A DNA stretch of 64,000 nt from assembly GCA_030522415.1 (NCBI GenBank), contig CM060107.1, positions 24,804,571 to 24,868,570 of the forward strand. Reading direction: 5' to 3'. Below the pieces are notes generated by a model. That model had not been told where the DNA came from. It searched no databases and worked only from the letters and a program-made list of their open reading frames with translations. The stretch comes from Channallabes apus. Lineage: Eukaryota > Chordata > Actinopteri > Siluriformes > Clariidae. Positions 45,767 to 56,046 of this stretch are shown here, piece after piece; the stretch's first letter is position 1; every line of letters begins with the position of its first letter. The translations under genes and the position numbers were made by a program.

Positions 45767-46806
45767 CTGGCTGGTTTGAAATAGACCAGCTCCCAAATTC
45801 AACCAGTACGGCCATCATAACCAGACTAAAACACCACTTTGCCACTCATGGAGCTCCCCAGGAGCTAATGACTGACAACGCAGCATATTTTACAAGCAGG
45901 GAGTTCAAAGAATTTTCCAGCCTATGGGACTTCTGCCATATTACCAGCAGTCCACACTACCCTCAATCAAATGGGCTGGCTGAGAGAGCTGTGCGCTCAG
46001 CCAAGCACCTATTAGAAAAATGTGCACGCGATCGAACAGACCTATATTTGGCACTGCTCAATCTACGTAACATACCAAGAGATGGGCTGCCTTCACCAGC
46101 CCAGCGCCTGCTTTCTCGGCGCACCAAGACTTCCATTCCCATGATCAAAGCAATGTATGTGCCAAAGGTGGAAACACAGGTCCAGGCAGCTATAACACGG
46201 AACACAAAGAGAGGAAAGACACATTATGACAGGTCCGCCAGGCCCTTGGCCCCATTGCACACAGGGCAGACCGTGAGAATACAGACGGACAAGGGATATA
46301 ACAGATTGGCAACGATAATTGGACGAGCACCATAGCCAAACAGCTACCAGGTTCAGGCTGGAGATGCCACATATGTAAGAAACAGGCGCCATCTCTTACA
46401 TACGCCTGAACAATACACCCCGCCTGCAACTACACAGGTCACACTCAACACCAACAACGAACCTCTGCCAGAGCAAAGTGTTGACCAGCCGCAAACAGAA
46501 CAGGTGCACGAAGCACCCGTGGTAGTCACCCGCTCAGGAAGGGTATCAAAGCCCAACTCCCTATATAAGGACTACACCACATAAGCTCGTAACTTATAGT
46601 TCAACAGCCCGGTTCCATTTGGCTGTTAAGTAAAATATAACATTGTTATATGATGTTAGTATTTACATGCATCAAGGCTAACCGTTGAAACGATTAAAAA
46701 AAAAAAAAAAAAAACCTGCGACTGTTAAAACTGTTCTTGTTAATTCAGTTTCATTGTTGTATTCATGTTAAACCTAGGTAGATACACGCTTAATTAAGAA
46801 GGGGGA

Positions 46807-46976
46807 TGTAGATCATGTTAATGGCTGTTTGGCACTGCTTAGTGGCTGTTTACAATAAAAAAAAAATATAAAAGGTCCCGGGGGTGTGTGGGTAACGAAC
46901 AGGAAGTTACTGGCGGTGCGTGGTGATAAATAAAGAAAGAGCTCGGTGCTACAGAAGTGTTGGTCATTTGTCTACA
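46807..46976 (+). repeat. 3' LTR of the gypsy element
   Basis: The 170-bp repeat follows the polypurine tract and is about 97% identical to the 5' LTR. Confidence 0.92.
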
Positions 46977-49112
46977 CTATGTCACCAGTAAAGTCTTCAA
47001 TAGCCAATCTCTGGAGCACAGATGTGGTTCCTTTCTTCAGGCAGCCAAAGCCTCTTACATTATCTTGAAACATCTTTGACTTTTGTGTTAAGCCAGATCT
47101 ACTTTGGAGTTTGTCAAAAAATGTTTGTATGTTTTCATTAGCATTTGCCATTGTATTCACTGCTCTTGCTGAGAGAGCCCTCCACCTCAGGAATATCTTA
47201 ACTACTTGATCTAGCACATGCGTTGTTCCACTGAAAAACTTAAGCAATGTTCCATTAAATGATTCGAATGGAAATGTGGATGTTGCTCACAGTGGTCCCC
47301 AGTTGCGCATACTTGCTGATAAGTGCATTAATAAATGCACATTGAAAGAAACATTAGCAGCACCATAAAGTTTCTCAAAGTTACGCACAAACTTTCGAAG
47401 AGCTCGTTCTGCCATATTCACATGGTTTCCTTTGATGGCATCATGAAGAAGAGTGTGCATTGAAAACACTAATAAAAAAAGATGATTCCAGTACTTCTTT
47501 TTCAAAATACCACTCAAGACAGGTGTGACGGTTAACCCCTAGAGGGCGCCTAACGCCCGTTTTTGGTTTTTGTTTTTTTTTGTAGTTTGTTTGAGTTAGA
47601 GTTTGTGAAGACTATGTTTCCCAGTTTGCCCCTCGGTCAGGTGACGTAGAAGCTCACCTGAACCGAGGGAAGTTAATGAGTTTAAGGTGTTTTATGTTTA
47701 GTATAAATAGCCTGGCTGAAGTTCAGTCAGGCGTCTAGCTTTTGTTGTGTTTATACTTAGTTTGTGTTGGATGTTATGCCTTTTAATTTCAATAAAAGGA
47801 CTTTAATGAACCGTCAGCTCGCCTCCTCTGCGATCATGTCACACACACACACCCGACACAGACATCGCCGTAAAGTTCGTGACAACAGGCAAAGAGTAAA
47901 ACAGCAAAAAAGACCTCCATTCAGATGCTTTCCAGAATTTTCGGTCTTCAACTGATCTTGGGGCCCTTGTGACTTCCAAAGGTGGGTTAATGTCCATGAG
48001 TACCTGGTCTATGTCATTGATCTTTAAGCCCAAGTACCAGTCTTCCTTATGGTGTTTACTGTCCAGCCACAAAGATGTCATCTGTTTAGTTACACCAAGG
48101 CAGACACTATGCTGGTACTCTGGAACAAATCCTGTGATCATGTTAAAGCTCTGAAGTTCCATCAGAGGTGATGGTCCTTTTACACCCATTACTGGTTGAG
48201 CAGGTGTTGCCAGCATAGCATGGCAGAAATGATCTGTCTCTGTCCTTAAAGGTTCTGGTGTTTCCCAAATATATGGGCCACCACCATGATGGAGGCAAAA
48301 GTCACATCCATATTTTCCATTAAACTGCTTCGCGCAATTGAATCAGAAGAGCAGAGGAGTGAATGAACCTTGCTTGTATGCTCTACGTTTTCAGAGTCCC
48401 TCCATTTGATTCCAATATGTTGTAGTTCCTTGAGTTGTGCCACAAAAGCAGTTAAAAATGTCATCATATTTGGCTTGCTGTTTCCAACCCATAAGCATGG
48501 TACGCATATGTTCCTTTGACGATCACTTGGTGACAGCTCAATAATTTGACACTGGATTGGCCATATCTGAACATTATTACTTTTAAAAACAGGAATTCCA
48601 CCACAATTCCACAAGATTGATATGTCATCAGGCCCCATTTGTCCACTCTGCTTGATCTTTTGATATTCTGCCCCACACTGAATATCAGAAACAATGCCTG
48701 GAATTGATTCTGCTTTATTCAAGCAAACGTCTGTTTTTTCCATAATGTCAATTATTTCATCTGATAAACTAAGTACTAGAAAGTAAGATCCAGCCCTTAG
48801 GTTTTTATCTACATCAAATTCAGCTTCACAAGAAGTACAGTTTTGTTGTGCTGTCTCAGCAGGTCCCAAGTAACTTTCACAGTTGGTACAATAAAAATGT
48901 GGCACATACTGACCAAATTGTCCATATGCTTTATGGAAAAGATATGAAGTTGCTGGCACTAAGCCAGGGAAATGTTCATTGAACATAGTAAGAAGATCCT
49001 GAAGAGCTACTTCTGTCAAATTGTGGCGCAGTACATATGACATGAGTAAGAGCAGACTCTGTCCCTTTGTGAGAGGAGCACCAGGGTATACAGGATCATC
49101 CTCTTGTTGTTT
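46977..49112 (-). pseudogene. Main catalytic exon of the EnSpm-like transposase
   Basis: From the acceptor TTTTCATAG (49113-49121 region), KQQEDDPVYPGAPLTKGQ leads into a zinc-type C-x2-C...C-x2-C stretch (48830-48900) and the catalytic region. A frame change near 48320 separates it from FCLHHGGGPYIWETPEPL (48300-48240). RSVEDRKFWKASEWRSFLL (about 47950) is cut by the solo LTR and resumes as SGILKKKYWNHLF (47517). FPFESFNGTLLKFFSG follows. The protein bound transposon ends and cleaved DNA; the copy is clearly dead. Confidence 0.7.
47524..47884 (+). repeat. Solo LTR, 361 bp, with 5-bp target duplication
   Basis: TGTGACGGTTAACC... ends ...GTTCGTGACA, flanked by ACAGG (47519-47523, 47885-47889). 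It has a TATA box (AGTATAAATAGCC, about 47700) and AATAAAAGG (about 47790). Removing it and one ACAGG restores the transposase frame LPVLSGIL. Confidence 0.9.
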
Positions 49113-49166
49113 CTATGAAAAAAGAAAAGGCAGATCACAAAAGAAGAGGCATGTTCGACTGCTTAC

Positions 49167-49638
49167 ACACAAAATCTTTACACACAATTTCTGAAATCTG
49201 ACACTCAAATTCCCTGTTTTCAGTTTCATGAAACATATACAGTACAGACAACATATCTACACACCTTTGAGGAAGTTGGTTCCTCTCTGTACTCTTTTCT
49301 TGGTCTTGTCCTTGTCTACTTCTATTCTCTTCTTCTCTGTCCTCTTGTCCATTTCCATCATCTTCCTCTCCTTCCTCATTTTCACTTCCATCATCTTCCT
49401 CTCCTTCCTCATTTTCACTTCCATCATCTTCCTCTCTGTTGTCTTGTCCATCTCCATCGTCTTCCTCTCTTTCCCCATTTTCACTTCTATAATCTTCCTC
49501 TCTGTCGTCTTGTAAATCTCCATCATCTTCCTCTCCTTCCCAGTTTGCATTTACATCATCTATCTGTCTCTCTTCTTGTTCACTTTTTTTTGTACTTTCA
49601 AGTTCGTTCTTCTCTTCAGTTGGATTTGTGAGAGGAAT
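49167..49638 (-). pseudogene. Acidic repeat exon of the EnSpm-like transposase gene
   Basis: After a good acceptor (TTTGTTCAG) the frame has IPLTNPTEEKNELES and then runs of E-E-D-D-G with S-E-N-E-E-G units, encoded by a ~33-bp DNA repeat at 49360-49460. It ends CQISEIVCKDF near candidate donors at 49161-49172. The best donor by sequence (GTAAGC) would put a stop at the next junction, so the exact boundary is uncertain. Acidic low-complexity stretches are common in such N-terminal regions. Confidence 0.5.
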
Positions 49639-50087
49639 CTGAACAAATGTACACAAAAGGTAAGTGCAGCTTAAAAAAACTAACACGGTCTGGGGCACTG
49701 AAGCTGTGCAAGGCCTATCTGAACACAAACGTGTGGTTTATTTTGTTTTTCATAATAATTTCTTTTACTATACATAACATACTGTTTTTCAAAGTTACCT
49801 TTTTGTGAACTACTCTTCTGTCAGTAGTTGTTGGTGAAATTTGAGATGTATGAAGAAATTTCTTGTATAACAATTTCGTCCTTTTCTGTGGATACAGTAC
49901 AAACAAAATTAAATAACTTAAAGTAACTGCTATCCAATAGTGTTATGTAGTAATAGTACATGTGTTGTCTCCTGTTTAACAGTTTTAGAGTACAGTGATC
50001 TAGAGTAAACATATTAAATCCATGCATCATTTGTTGAGGCAAAAAAAAAATTCGTAAGGAAAAGTAAAAAAGATTGTTCATTCATTC

Positions 50088-50445
50088 ATTTTCTATACCA
50101 CTTAATCCTGTGTTCAGGGTCGCGGGGGACCTGGAGCCTATCCCAGGAGACTTCGGGCACTAGGCGGGGTACACCCTGGACAGGGTGCCAATCCATCGCA
50201 GGGCACACACACATACACACACCCAATCACACACTACGGGCAATTTGGGAACGCCAATTAGCCTAACCTGCATATCTTTGGACTGTGGGAGGAAACCGGA
50301 GTACCCGGAGGAAACCCACCAAGCACGGGGAGAACATGCAAACTCCATGCACACAGAGACGGGAATCGAGCCTGGCCGGGGAATCGAACCCAGACCCTGG
50401 AGGTGCAAGGCGACAGTGCTAACCACTACACCACCGCGCCGCCCT
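50088..50445 (-). mobile_element. tRNA-derived SINE, antisense (long copy)
   Basis: The minus strand starts with GGCGGCGCGGTGGTGTAGTG (box A) and GGGTTCGATTCC (box B). The same body as the copy at 7770 follows, ending in (ATGA)n (plus-strand TTCATTCATTCATT, about 50080). It lies in an intron of the EnSpm-like gene. Confidence 0.8.
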
Positions 50446-51475
50446 AAAAAAGATTGTAATATTGTAAAAATAAAAATATCCTCCTAAGAATAGACTGTTG
50501 TCCAATGCAGTAGACATTGTATTTTAGTGAATTTCTCTGACGCCACACATGTTGAAGAGGACGTCCCGTAAAGAGCATATTTGGGTGCTTTCAAAAATAC
50601 CACATGTTGGAAGTTTTTACCATGACAAAACCCTTAAAATATTTGAAGAATTACTGAATTCATTTAAAGACAAAATAAAAATTTGCAGGAATACAAAAAA
50701 ATATATGACTTTCCGTTACAAAACAGAGCCACAGTAGAGGACATCAGGGGACAGTTACATAAACAAATCCGTTATGATTTGTCATAAGTGATTGTTATAT
50801 CCAACTACTGGTTAAACAAAAGCCTTTCAATTCAAGGTTCAATCGAAAAATGCTACCCATCGAGTTTTGCTAACTACCGGTTCTGCGCATGCGCAGTCCC
50901 ACAAGTTTGCACACTGTTTCCACGCCCATAAATCCATACTACCTTGGTTCTGAGACTTCGGTTGGCGGTGGGTTTAAACTGTTTTCCTTTGCTTAATTTG
51001 ACCGAAACATTTGAGTTTCTGCATAAATTGCCGTGAATGAGCCTTAAGGTTGAGGAAAATAAAAACTTGTAACTTGAAACTGTTTCAGTGTCTCAAATTT
51101 AAAACAACTATGTGTAAATTTTTTGTATACTTGAATATCTTGTGGTTATCATATGTGTGCAGCACAATTCAGTGCACAGAGTTTTTGATCAAATTTATGA
51201 TAATGCTAATAAATACAATCAACTCTTCTAATAACATTTAACGACCACAGTGTAGTTGTAGTGATGCGGTAGCGTAAATCGATAGGCTCTGCTATCGATT
51301 TGTGCTACGGTAGCATTTTTCGACACGGCAGCAAAAATCGACGGAACACCGGCCCTGAATTTGAGTGTATTTATACAGCACTTTTCACGATACAATTTGT
51401 TGCAATGGCAGTTTTATGAGAAAGAAATAACACAGATTGCGTATTACTAACTTACTGTTTAAATAAATTTTCATT
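50446..51475. other. Intron of the EnSpm-like gene; no element recognised
   Basis: The DNA is AT-rich. It holds a palindromic CTGCGCATGCGCAG (50883-50896) and a short hairpin at 51276-51301. Otherwise nothing is recognised. Confidence 0.4.
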
Positions 51476-51658
51476 TTAATTCAAGTAAACATAAATCATT
51501 GAATGAGAATAATTAATATTGATAATACAGCAAAAGGAAAAAAAAGTTTTTATGTTTACCTTTTTCCGTTGAAGTTTTCTGTATTTTGAACTTCTTGGTG
51601 TATCTGGTTTAGTCCCATCAGAATTCAAAAGTGCCTTATACTGTCTTTTTGATGCCAT

Positions 51659-51846
51659 CACGATGCCACTGTATTCTATGCTAACTTCTACAACTTTAAA
51701 TTTGAGAAAATCCGCGCCAATCAAGTAGTGTTGCATTCAGCCAATCAAAGCAAAGCTTTTCAGCCAATCAGAGCAGCAGATGTCGCTTCAATTGATGCTC
51801 CCGCGCCACGTGACGTTTTTCTGCAGGAGACGTTACAGCGAAAAGA
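51659..51846. promoter_or_regulatory. Compact bidirectional promoter candidate with three CCAAT boxes
   Basis: It separates the start of the minus-strand transposase gene (51658) from the plus-strand gene (ATG 51847). CCAATCA occurs at 51717, 51741 and 51764, all in one orientation. A GC-rich CCCGCGCCACGTGACG lies at 51799-51814. CCAAT arrays between divergent genes often drive both directions. No TATA box is obvious. Confidence 0.5.
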
Positions 51847-52197
51847 TGGTGTTCCAGTTTGCAATTTATTACTTATATGATAAGTCATTAAAAGTGGATA
51901 GTACATCGATCCTTCAATCTAATATAGACCAACTTAGTCAAGTTACGTCAAAACCTGATCTGGATGGAGACGACGATTGGATAGAAATAAAATGTCCGAC
52001 ACGTAAGGAACCAGAGAAGATGGTGCCTGCAAAAGTCCTGCTGTTTGGAGGTAAGTCAGGTTTTTTTTTTACAGGTAAAGCAAGCAAAGACTCAGAAGGC
52101 TGCCAGTCCCCTAGCATTCACTCCCAATCATCATATCAGTTCTGATGAGGCCACAAACATAGTGTGCCCGCTCCCTCCAGAACATCACACCAGTTCT

Positions 52198-54176
52198 TCC
52201 GTTCATATCAAAAATATTAGAAAAAGTAGTATCAGCTCAAATATGCACATTCTTGCAGGAAAACAACATCCTTGAAGAATTTCAGTCAGGTTTCAGGCCC
52301 CATCATAGTACAGAAACTGCACTAGTTAAGATTGCAAACGACTTGTTTTTAGCTTCGGACCAAGGCTGGATTTCAATACTAGTCTTACTTGATCTTAGTG
52401 CTGCATTCGACACTGTAGATCATGATATTCTCATAGATCGCTTACAAAATCACATAGGTATTCAGGGACAGGCATTAAAATGGTTTAGATCATACCTGTC
52501 TGATCGATACCATTTTGTAGATCTAAATGGAGAACCATCTGGTGTAATGCCAGTGGAATATGGGGTCCCACAAGGGTCAGTTTTAGGACCTCTGCTGTTC
52601 TCAATATACATGCTTCCCTTGGGTATCATTAGAAGACATGGGATTAGTTTCCATTGTTATGCTGATGATACCCAATTATATATCTCAACCAAACCAGACG
52701 AAATATCTAAGTTGTCTGGATTAACTGAGTGTTTCCAGGACATAAAAGATTGGATGACCAATAACTTTCTTTTACTAAATTCAGATAAGATGGAGATATT
52801 TCTTATCTGCCCAAAAACCAGCGCACAGCTTTCACAATTCAGCCTGCGTTTAGAAGGATGTACTGTTACTACCAGCTCGACAGTGAAAAACCTGGGTGTA
52901 ATATTAGACAGTAACTTGTCCTTTGAAAATCACATTTCAAATATCACAAAAACAGCCTTTTTCCATCTTAGAAATATTGCAAAACTGAGGAGCATCTTAT
53001 CTGTATCTGATGCAGAAAAGCTAGTTCATGCATTCATGACCTCCAGACTGGACTATTGCAATGCATTACTAGGTGGATGTCCTGCATCCTCAATAAACAA
53101 GCTTCAGTTAGTCCAAAATGCAGCCGCCAGGGTTCTTACTAGATCCAGAAAATATGATCACATAACCACTATATTATCATCCCTGCACTGGCTACCTGTT
53201 CAGTCTAGAATAAATTACAAAATAGTGTTAATTACATACAAAGCCTTAAATGGTTTAGCTCCCACATACCTAACCAGTCTTCTGATACGCTACAATCCAC
53301 CAAGCGCTTTAAGATCACAATACTCCGGACTTATGGTAGTTCCCAGAATTTCAAAATCTACAAAATAGAGTAGGGCGTTTTCATATTTAGCTCCAAAGCT
53401 TTGGAATAGCCTTCCAGACAGTGTTCGGGGAGCAGACACGGTTTCCCAGTTCAAAAGTAGACTCAAGATGCATCTTTTTAATCTGGCATTCACGTAACTC
53501 ATCCCATAACCTCATACTCTAGTACACCTACAGTATACTGAATGGCAACTACGCTAATTCTCCCCATCTGTTCTGTATCCTTCTACCCATGCCGAGGCAT
53601 CGGGAGATTGTGCCAGCTTCAGTAGACAATAACGACCCTGCGAGGTTCCTGAGGCATCCAGAGACAGAGAAGGACCAGCTACAGCTGGATTCTGCTTCAT
53701 GATGGCTGGAGCTACACATGCTGCTCCTGTGCTTCCAGTGATCCAGACCTCATCTGCCCTCTGCACCTCATCTGTCCACTGGCTCATCCCTATGCTGAAC
53801 GGGTCTTCATGTTAATTTAAATGATTTTCTGTCATATTGCACTTTCACCTGCACAACACACATGATGTTATCATTTCTATCTGTTATCACCCAAATGAGG
53901 ATGGGTTCCCTGTTGAGTCTGGTTCCTCTCAAGGTTTCTTCCTAATGCCATCTCAGGGAGTTTTTCCTTGCCACCATCGCCGTCTCCCTTGGCTTGCTCA
54001 TCAGAGACATTTCATTCATCATTCATTCATCTTATTATTACCTAAACACATTTTTCTCACACATACACACTTCCAAATATTTTCTTTTCAAAATCTTTTT
54101 AATTTTTTTGTGATGCTGCTTTGAGACAATGACCATTGTTAAAAGCGCTATATAAATAAAATTGAATTGAATTGAA
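52198..54176 (+). mobile_element. 5'-truncated L2-clade LINE (copy 5) in exon 2 of the companion gene
   Basis: RT, C-terminus and 3' UTR end in AAATAAAATTGAATTGAATT. TTCT flanks both sides (52194-52197, 54177-54180). Removal joins CACCAG-TTCT-GATGATGC and extends the exon. Confidence 0.85.
52253..53497 (+). pseudogene. L2 reverse transcriptase, one premature stop near the end
   Basis: The frame opens in [19 protein letters not shown] and has AFDTVD (51-56), GVPQGS (104-109), FHCYADD (133-139) and the C-terminal RLDYCN and LHWLP motifs. A single TAG at 53366-53368 interrupts it. The same frame continues with SRAFSYLAPKLWNSLPDSV to a stop at 53495. It lacks the endonuclease because of 5' truncation. 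Apart from one codon the RT is intact, making this the youngest-looking L2 besides the one at 2059. Confidence 0.9.
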
Positions 54177-54975
54177 TTCTGATGATGCTACAAATATAGA
54201 GAGTCCTGAAATGGTAAGTCATTTTTCTCTTAGCTTTTATCTATGTACTCTGCCATAAACAAATTGTTTCTATATTACTATTCACACACCTCTTTTACCT
54301 TTTTTTTTTTTCAGGCCAATGACTTAGCTGAAGAGTTTGGTCTAACCTCAACCCAGAGAAAGGCAAGTTGATTTTAGTTATTTTTATCCATTTCTGTCTT
54401 CTTATGGGTTTTATGCTCCCTTGGCTTGTCATGGACAATTTACATTTATCAGTATTGCTGATTTGACTTGTGGTCCACTGATATGGGTTTTTTTGACAGC
54501 CGATACCAATGCGGATATCTTAGAAAGCAGGGTGGCCCAAAGAAATTCAATATAATTGTACTTATTTTAATTAATATAAAATAAAATTACATTAAAATAA
54601 TTGTGTAAAATAAACATACTTATACTTTAGAGGAAAATACATTTTCATGAAATTTTAAAATAAAGTAAACACTGTAACCAGCAGGGCACTCAGTATTCTG
54701 GGATGTTTGTGTGTATTGGGAATCATGTTTTTTAAAATAAAGCCACAGTAACACTAATTTTACTTACAGCACTCAATGAAAATGATAGTAGGTAAATGCA
54801 TAAAGCACAGCATAATTTGAAATCACAAGTTTACATTTATTTGATAGCACATCTCCTTGTTTTTGTTGAAATCTGTTGACAGCTACACAATTGACACTTT
54901 AACACTTCAAAAAGTTCAGAGAGATTGTTAAGCTAATCAACCTAGTAGTGTTTTAGACATTTTCTGAAGAGACTC

Positions 54976-55830
54976 AGGGTGCTTTCACACCTATAGTTCG
55001 ATTGCTTTAGTCCGCACCAGTCAGAAAAATGTTACAATGTAGTAAACAGACGTTGGTACGGTTTGCTTTCACATATGTAGAGTTCTAAACGAACCAAAAT
55101 AGACCGCGAAGCCCATCGGCACCGGAAACAGACTATTTTCAGAAAATCGCGCCACTTTCAATAATCATGGAGGAACAGCTTTGCGCTCATGGTGCTGATC
55201 CTCGCGCACTGCATTGTACGTGCAAATCATTATTTTCAGATAATTAATTTCGAACACGATTCGCGGCTGCGACTCCAAACCAGTTCCCTGGTTTATTCAT
55301 CTCGCCGACAGCGCATCGCCGCCACTTCAGGGAGAGACGTGCCCTCCTCCTCAATGATCACTTTGTTATTAGCCGGCGATCTTCCTGCAGATCCATCAGG
55401 TAATCCGTTGGCTGATCGAAACAGCCCAGCCACACATTTTTTCATCTTTAATGTGAATACAGAGAGGCACTTAATTTCTTCGGCACTCCACGTTTCTCCG
55501 CGGTTTGATTTCATCGCGAGTCGAGCTTGAAAAATTTAATCGAGTCATCAGGAAGGGAAAATAATTTTACCCGCAACCCCGTATCTTACCCAAAGTGCAT
55601 TAAACTATACCATTTCATCAGATTTGGTTTGGTTGCTTTCACACCAGGCGAACTGCACCAAAGTAGAGCGGATAAAGCGGTCCGAGACCACCCCTTCAGG
55701 CAGGTCTCGGATCGATTGATTTGGTGCGCACCAAAGTACCGAGATTGCATTCACATCAACGCAAACGAACCGAACCAAGGGACCAAACACGTTTGGTGCG
55801 CACCAAATGCTGTAGGTGTGAAAGCACCCT
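54976..55830. mobile_element. 855-bp TIR element (Harbinger-like) in an intron
   Basis: Inverted ends AGGGTGCTTTCACACCTATA (54976) and TGTAGGTGTGAAAGCACCCT (ending 55830) match closely. The subterminal CCGCACCA-type motifs recur inverted at the other end. No clear target duplication is seen. It lies between exons 3 and 4 of the companion gene. Confidence 0.7.
55455..55514 (-). pseudogene. Short Myb/SANT-like remnant inside the TIR element
   Basis: RGETWSAEEIKCLSVF on the minus strand resembles the start of the Myb/SANT-like accessory protein of PIF/Harbinger elements. About 15 residues only, so the evidence is weak. Confidence 0.3.
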
Positions 55831-56046
55831 TAATCACTTTTTATTGTCCTTAGCATTAAAAATGGAATGGAATTTCATCATTTTCCTGTTTCTTTCCTGA
55901 CTTGTTTTTTATGGTAACAATATTTGATTTTAAGAAAAGCTATAAATGTGCTTGTATTATTTGTTTGCAGATAAATGACTCTAACACTGGACAAACAATC
56001 CTGTCCCAAATGGATGAAGAAATTCTAACATCTCTTTGTGGTAGGT

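Larger units (their letters stand above)
43886..46584 (+). pseudogene. Gypsy integrase, split by a TIR element and one stop
   Basis: The zinc-binding HHCC region (HQGHPGLEAT...CAPCNALRP) and the start of the core (VADIFEWRG, first Asp) end at VDSYSG, 44303. The frame resumes at 45770 as WFEIDQL, with MTDNAAYFTS (second Asp) and NGLAERAV (Glu). A TAG at about 46333 interrupts it after IIGRAP. The same frame then continues with YQVQAGDATYVRNRRH to a stop at about 46584 before the 3' LTR. Integrase inserts the cDNA. The catalytic triad is intact but the ORF is not. Confidence 0.88.
41009..46976 (+). mobile_element. Ty3/gypsy LTR retrotransposon with short LTRs, itself interrupted
   Basis: The 170-bp LTRs (41009-41178, 46807-46976) start TGTAGA and end TCTACA and differ at about five positions. 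Flanking CTAT (41005-41008, 46977-46980) is the target duplication. A purine tract AAGAAGGGGGA precedes the 3' LTR. TGGTGTCCGAAGTA about 10 bp after the 5' LTR is a possible primer-binding site. Gag-protease-RT-RNase H-integrase are in gypsy order. A 1.46-kb TIR element splits integrase. Confidence 0.92.
40604..51658 (-). pseudogene. EnSpm-like (Tnp2-type) transposase gene, multi-exon, interrupted and broken
   Basis: Exons in minus-strand order: 51658-51560 (MASKRQYKALLNSDGTK, donor GTAAAC), 49885-49799, 49638-~49167 (acidic repeats), and a long catalytic exon from 49112 down to 40604. Motifs fit fish EnSpm transposases: PGAPLTKGQSLLLLMSYVLR, CTNCESYLG...CTSC, GGIPVFKSNN, FNGKYGCDFCLHHGGGPYIW, SVCLGVTKQMTSLWL and NGTLLKFFSG. 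The family cuts and pastes CACTA elements. Damage includes a gypsy insertion (41009-46976), a solo LTR (47524-47884), a frameshift near 48320 and a Trp-to-stop at 47287. CGG stands where relatives, as I recall, have TDG, and EYQH where they have DYMH. Confidence 0.65.
51847..56040 (+). pseudogene. Plus-strand companion gene of the EnSpm-like unit, multi-exon
   Basis: Exon 1 (51847-52050) encodes MVFQFAIYYLYDKSLKVDST to AKVLLFG, then donor GTAAGT. Exon 2 (about 52075-52197 and, past an L2, 54181-54213) has TQKAASPLAFTPNHH, HISSDEATNI and SDDATNIESPEM, donor GTAAGT. Exon 3 (54315-54362) is ANDLAEEFGLTSTQRK with a GC donor. Exon 4 (55971-56040) is INDSNTGQTILSQMDEEIL, donor GTAGGT. Exon 1 resembles the N-terminus of fish transposon-linked proteins that carry a BEN domain further on, but no such domain is visible here. 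The first intron is only ~24 bp and puts exon 2 out of frame, so the copy looks dead. Function unknown. Confidence 0.5.

Noticed and set aside
49228..49515. Open frame on the plus strand rich in Ser/Ile/Leu/Phe
   Set aside because: It is the antisense shadow of the acidic repeat exon on the minus strand. The apparent hydrophobic repeats come from the 33-bp DNA repeat.
50549..50737. 62-codon plus-strand frame in the transposase intron
   Set aside because: Lysine-rich chance frame in AT-rich DNA, no flanking splice logic, no family match.
52045..52275. Single continuous ORF running from the companion gene into the L2
   Set aside because: It crosses the L2 insertion junction. The part before 52197 is kept as exon 2 of the companion gene; the part after is LINE sequence out of frame with RT.
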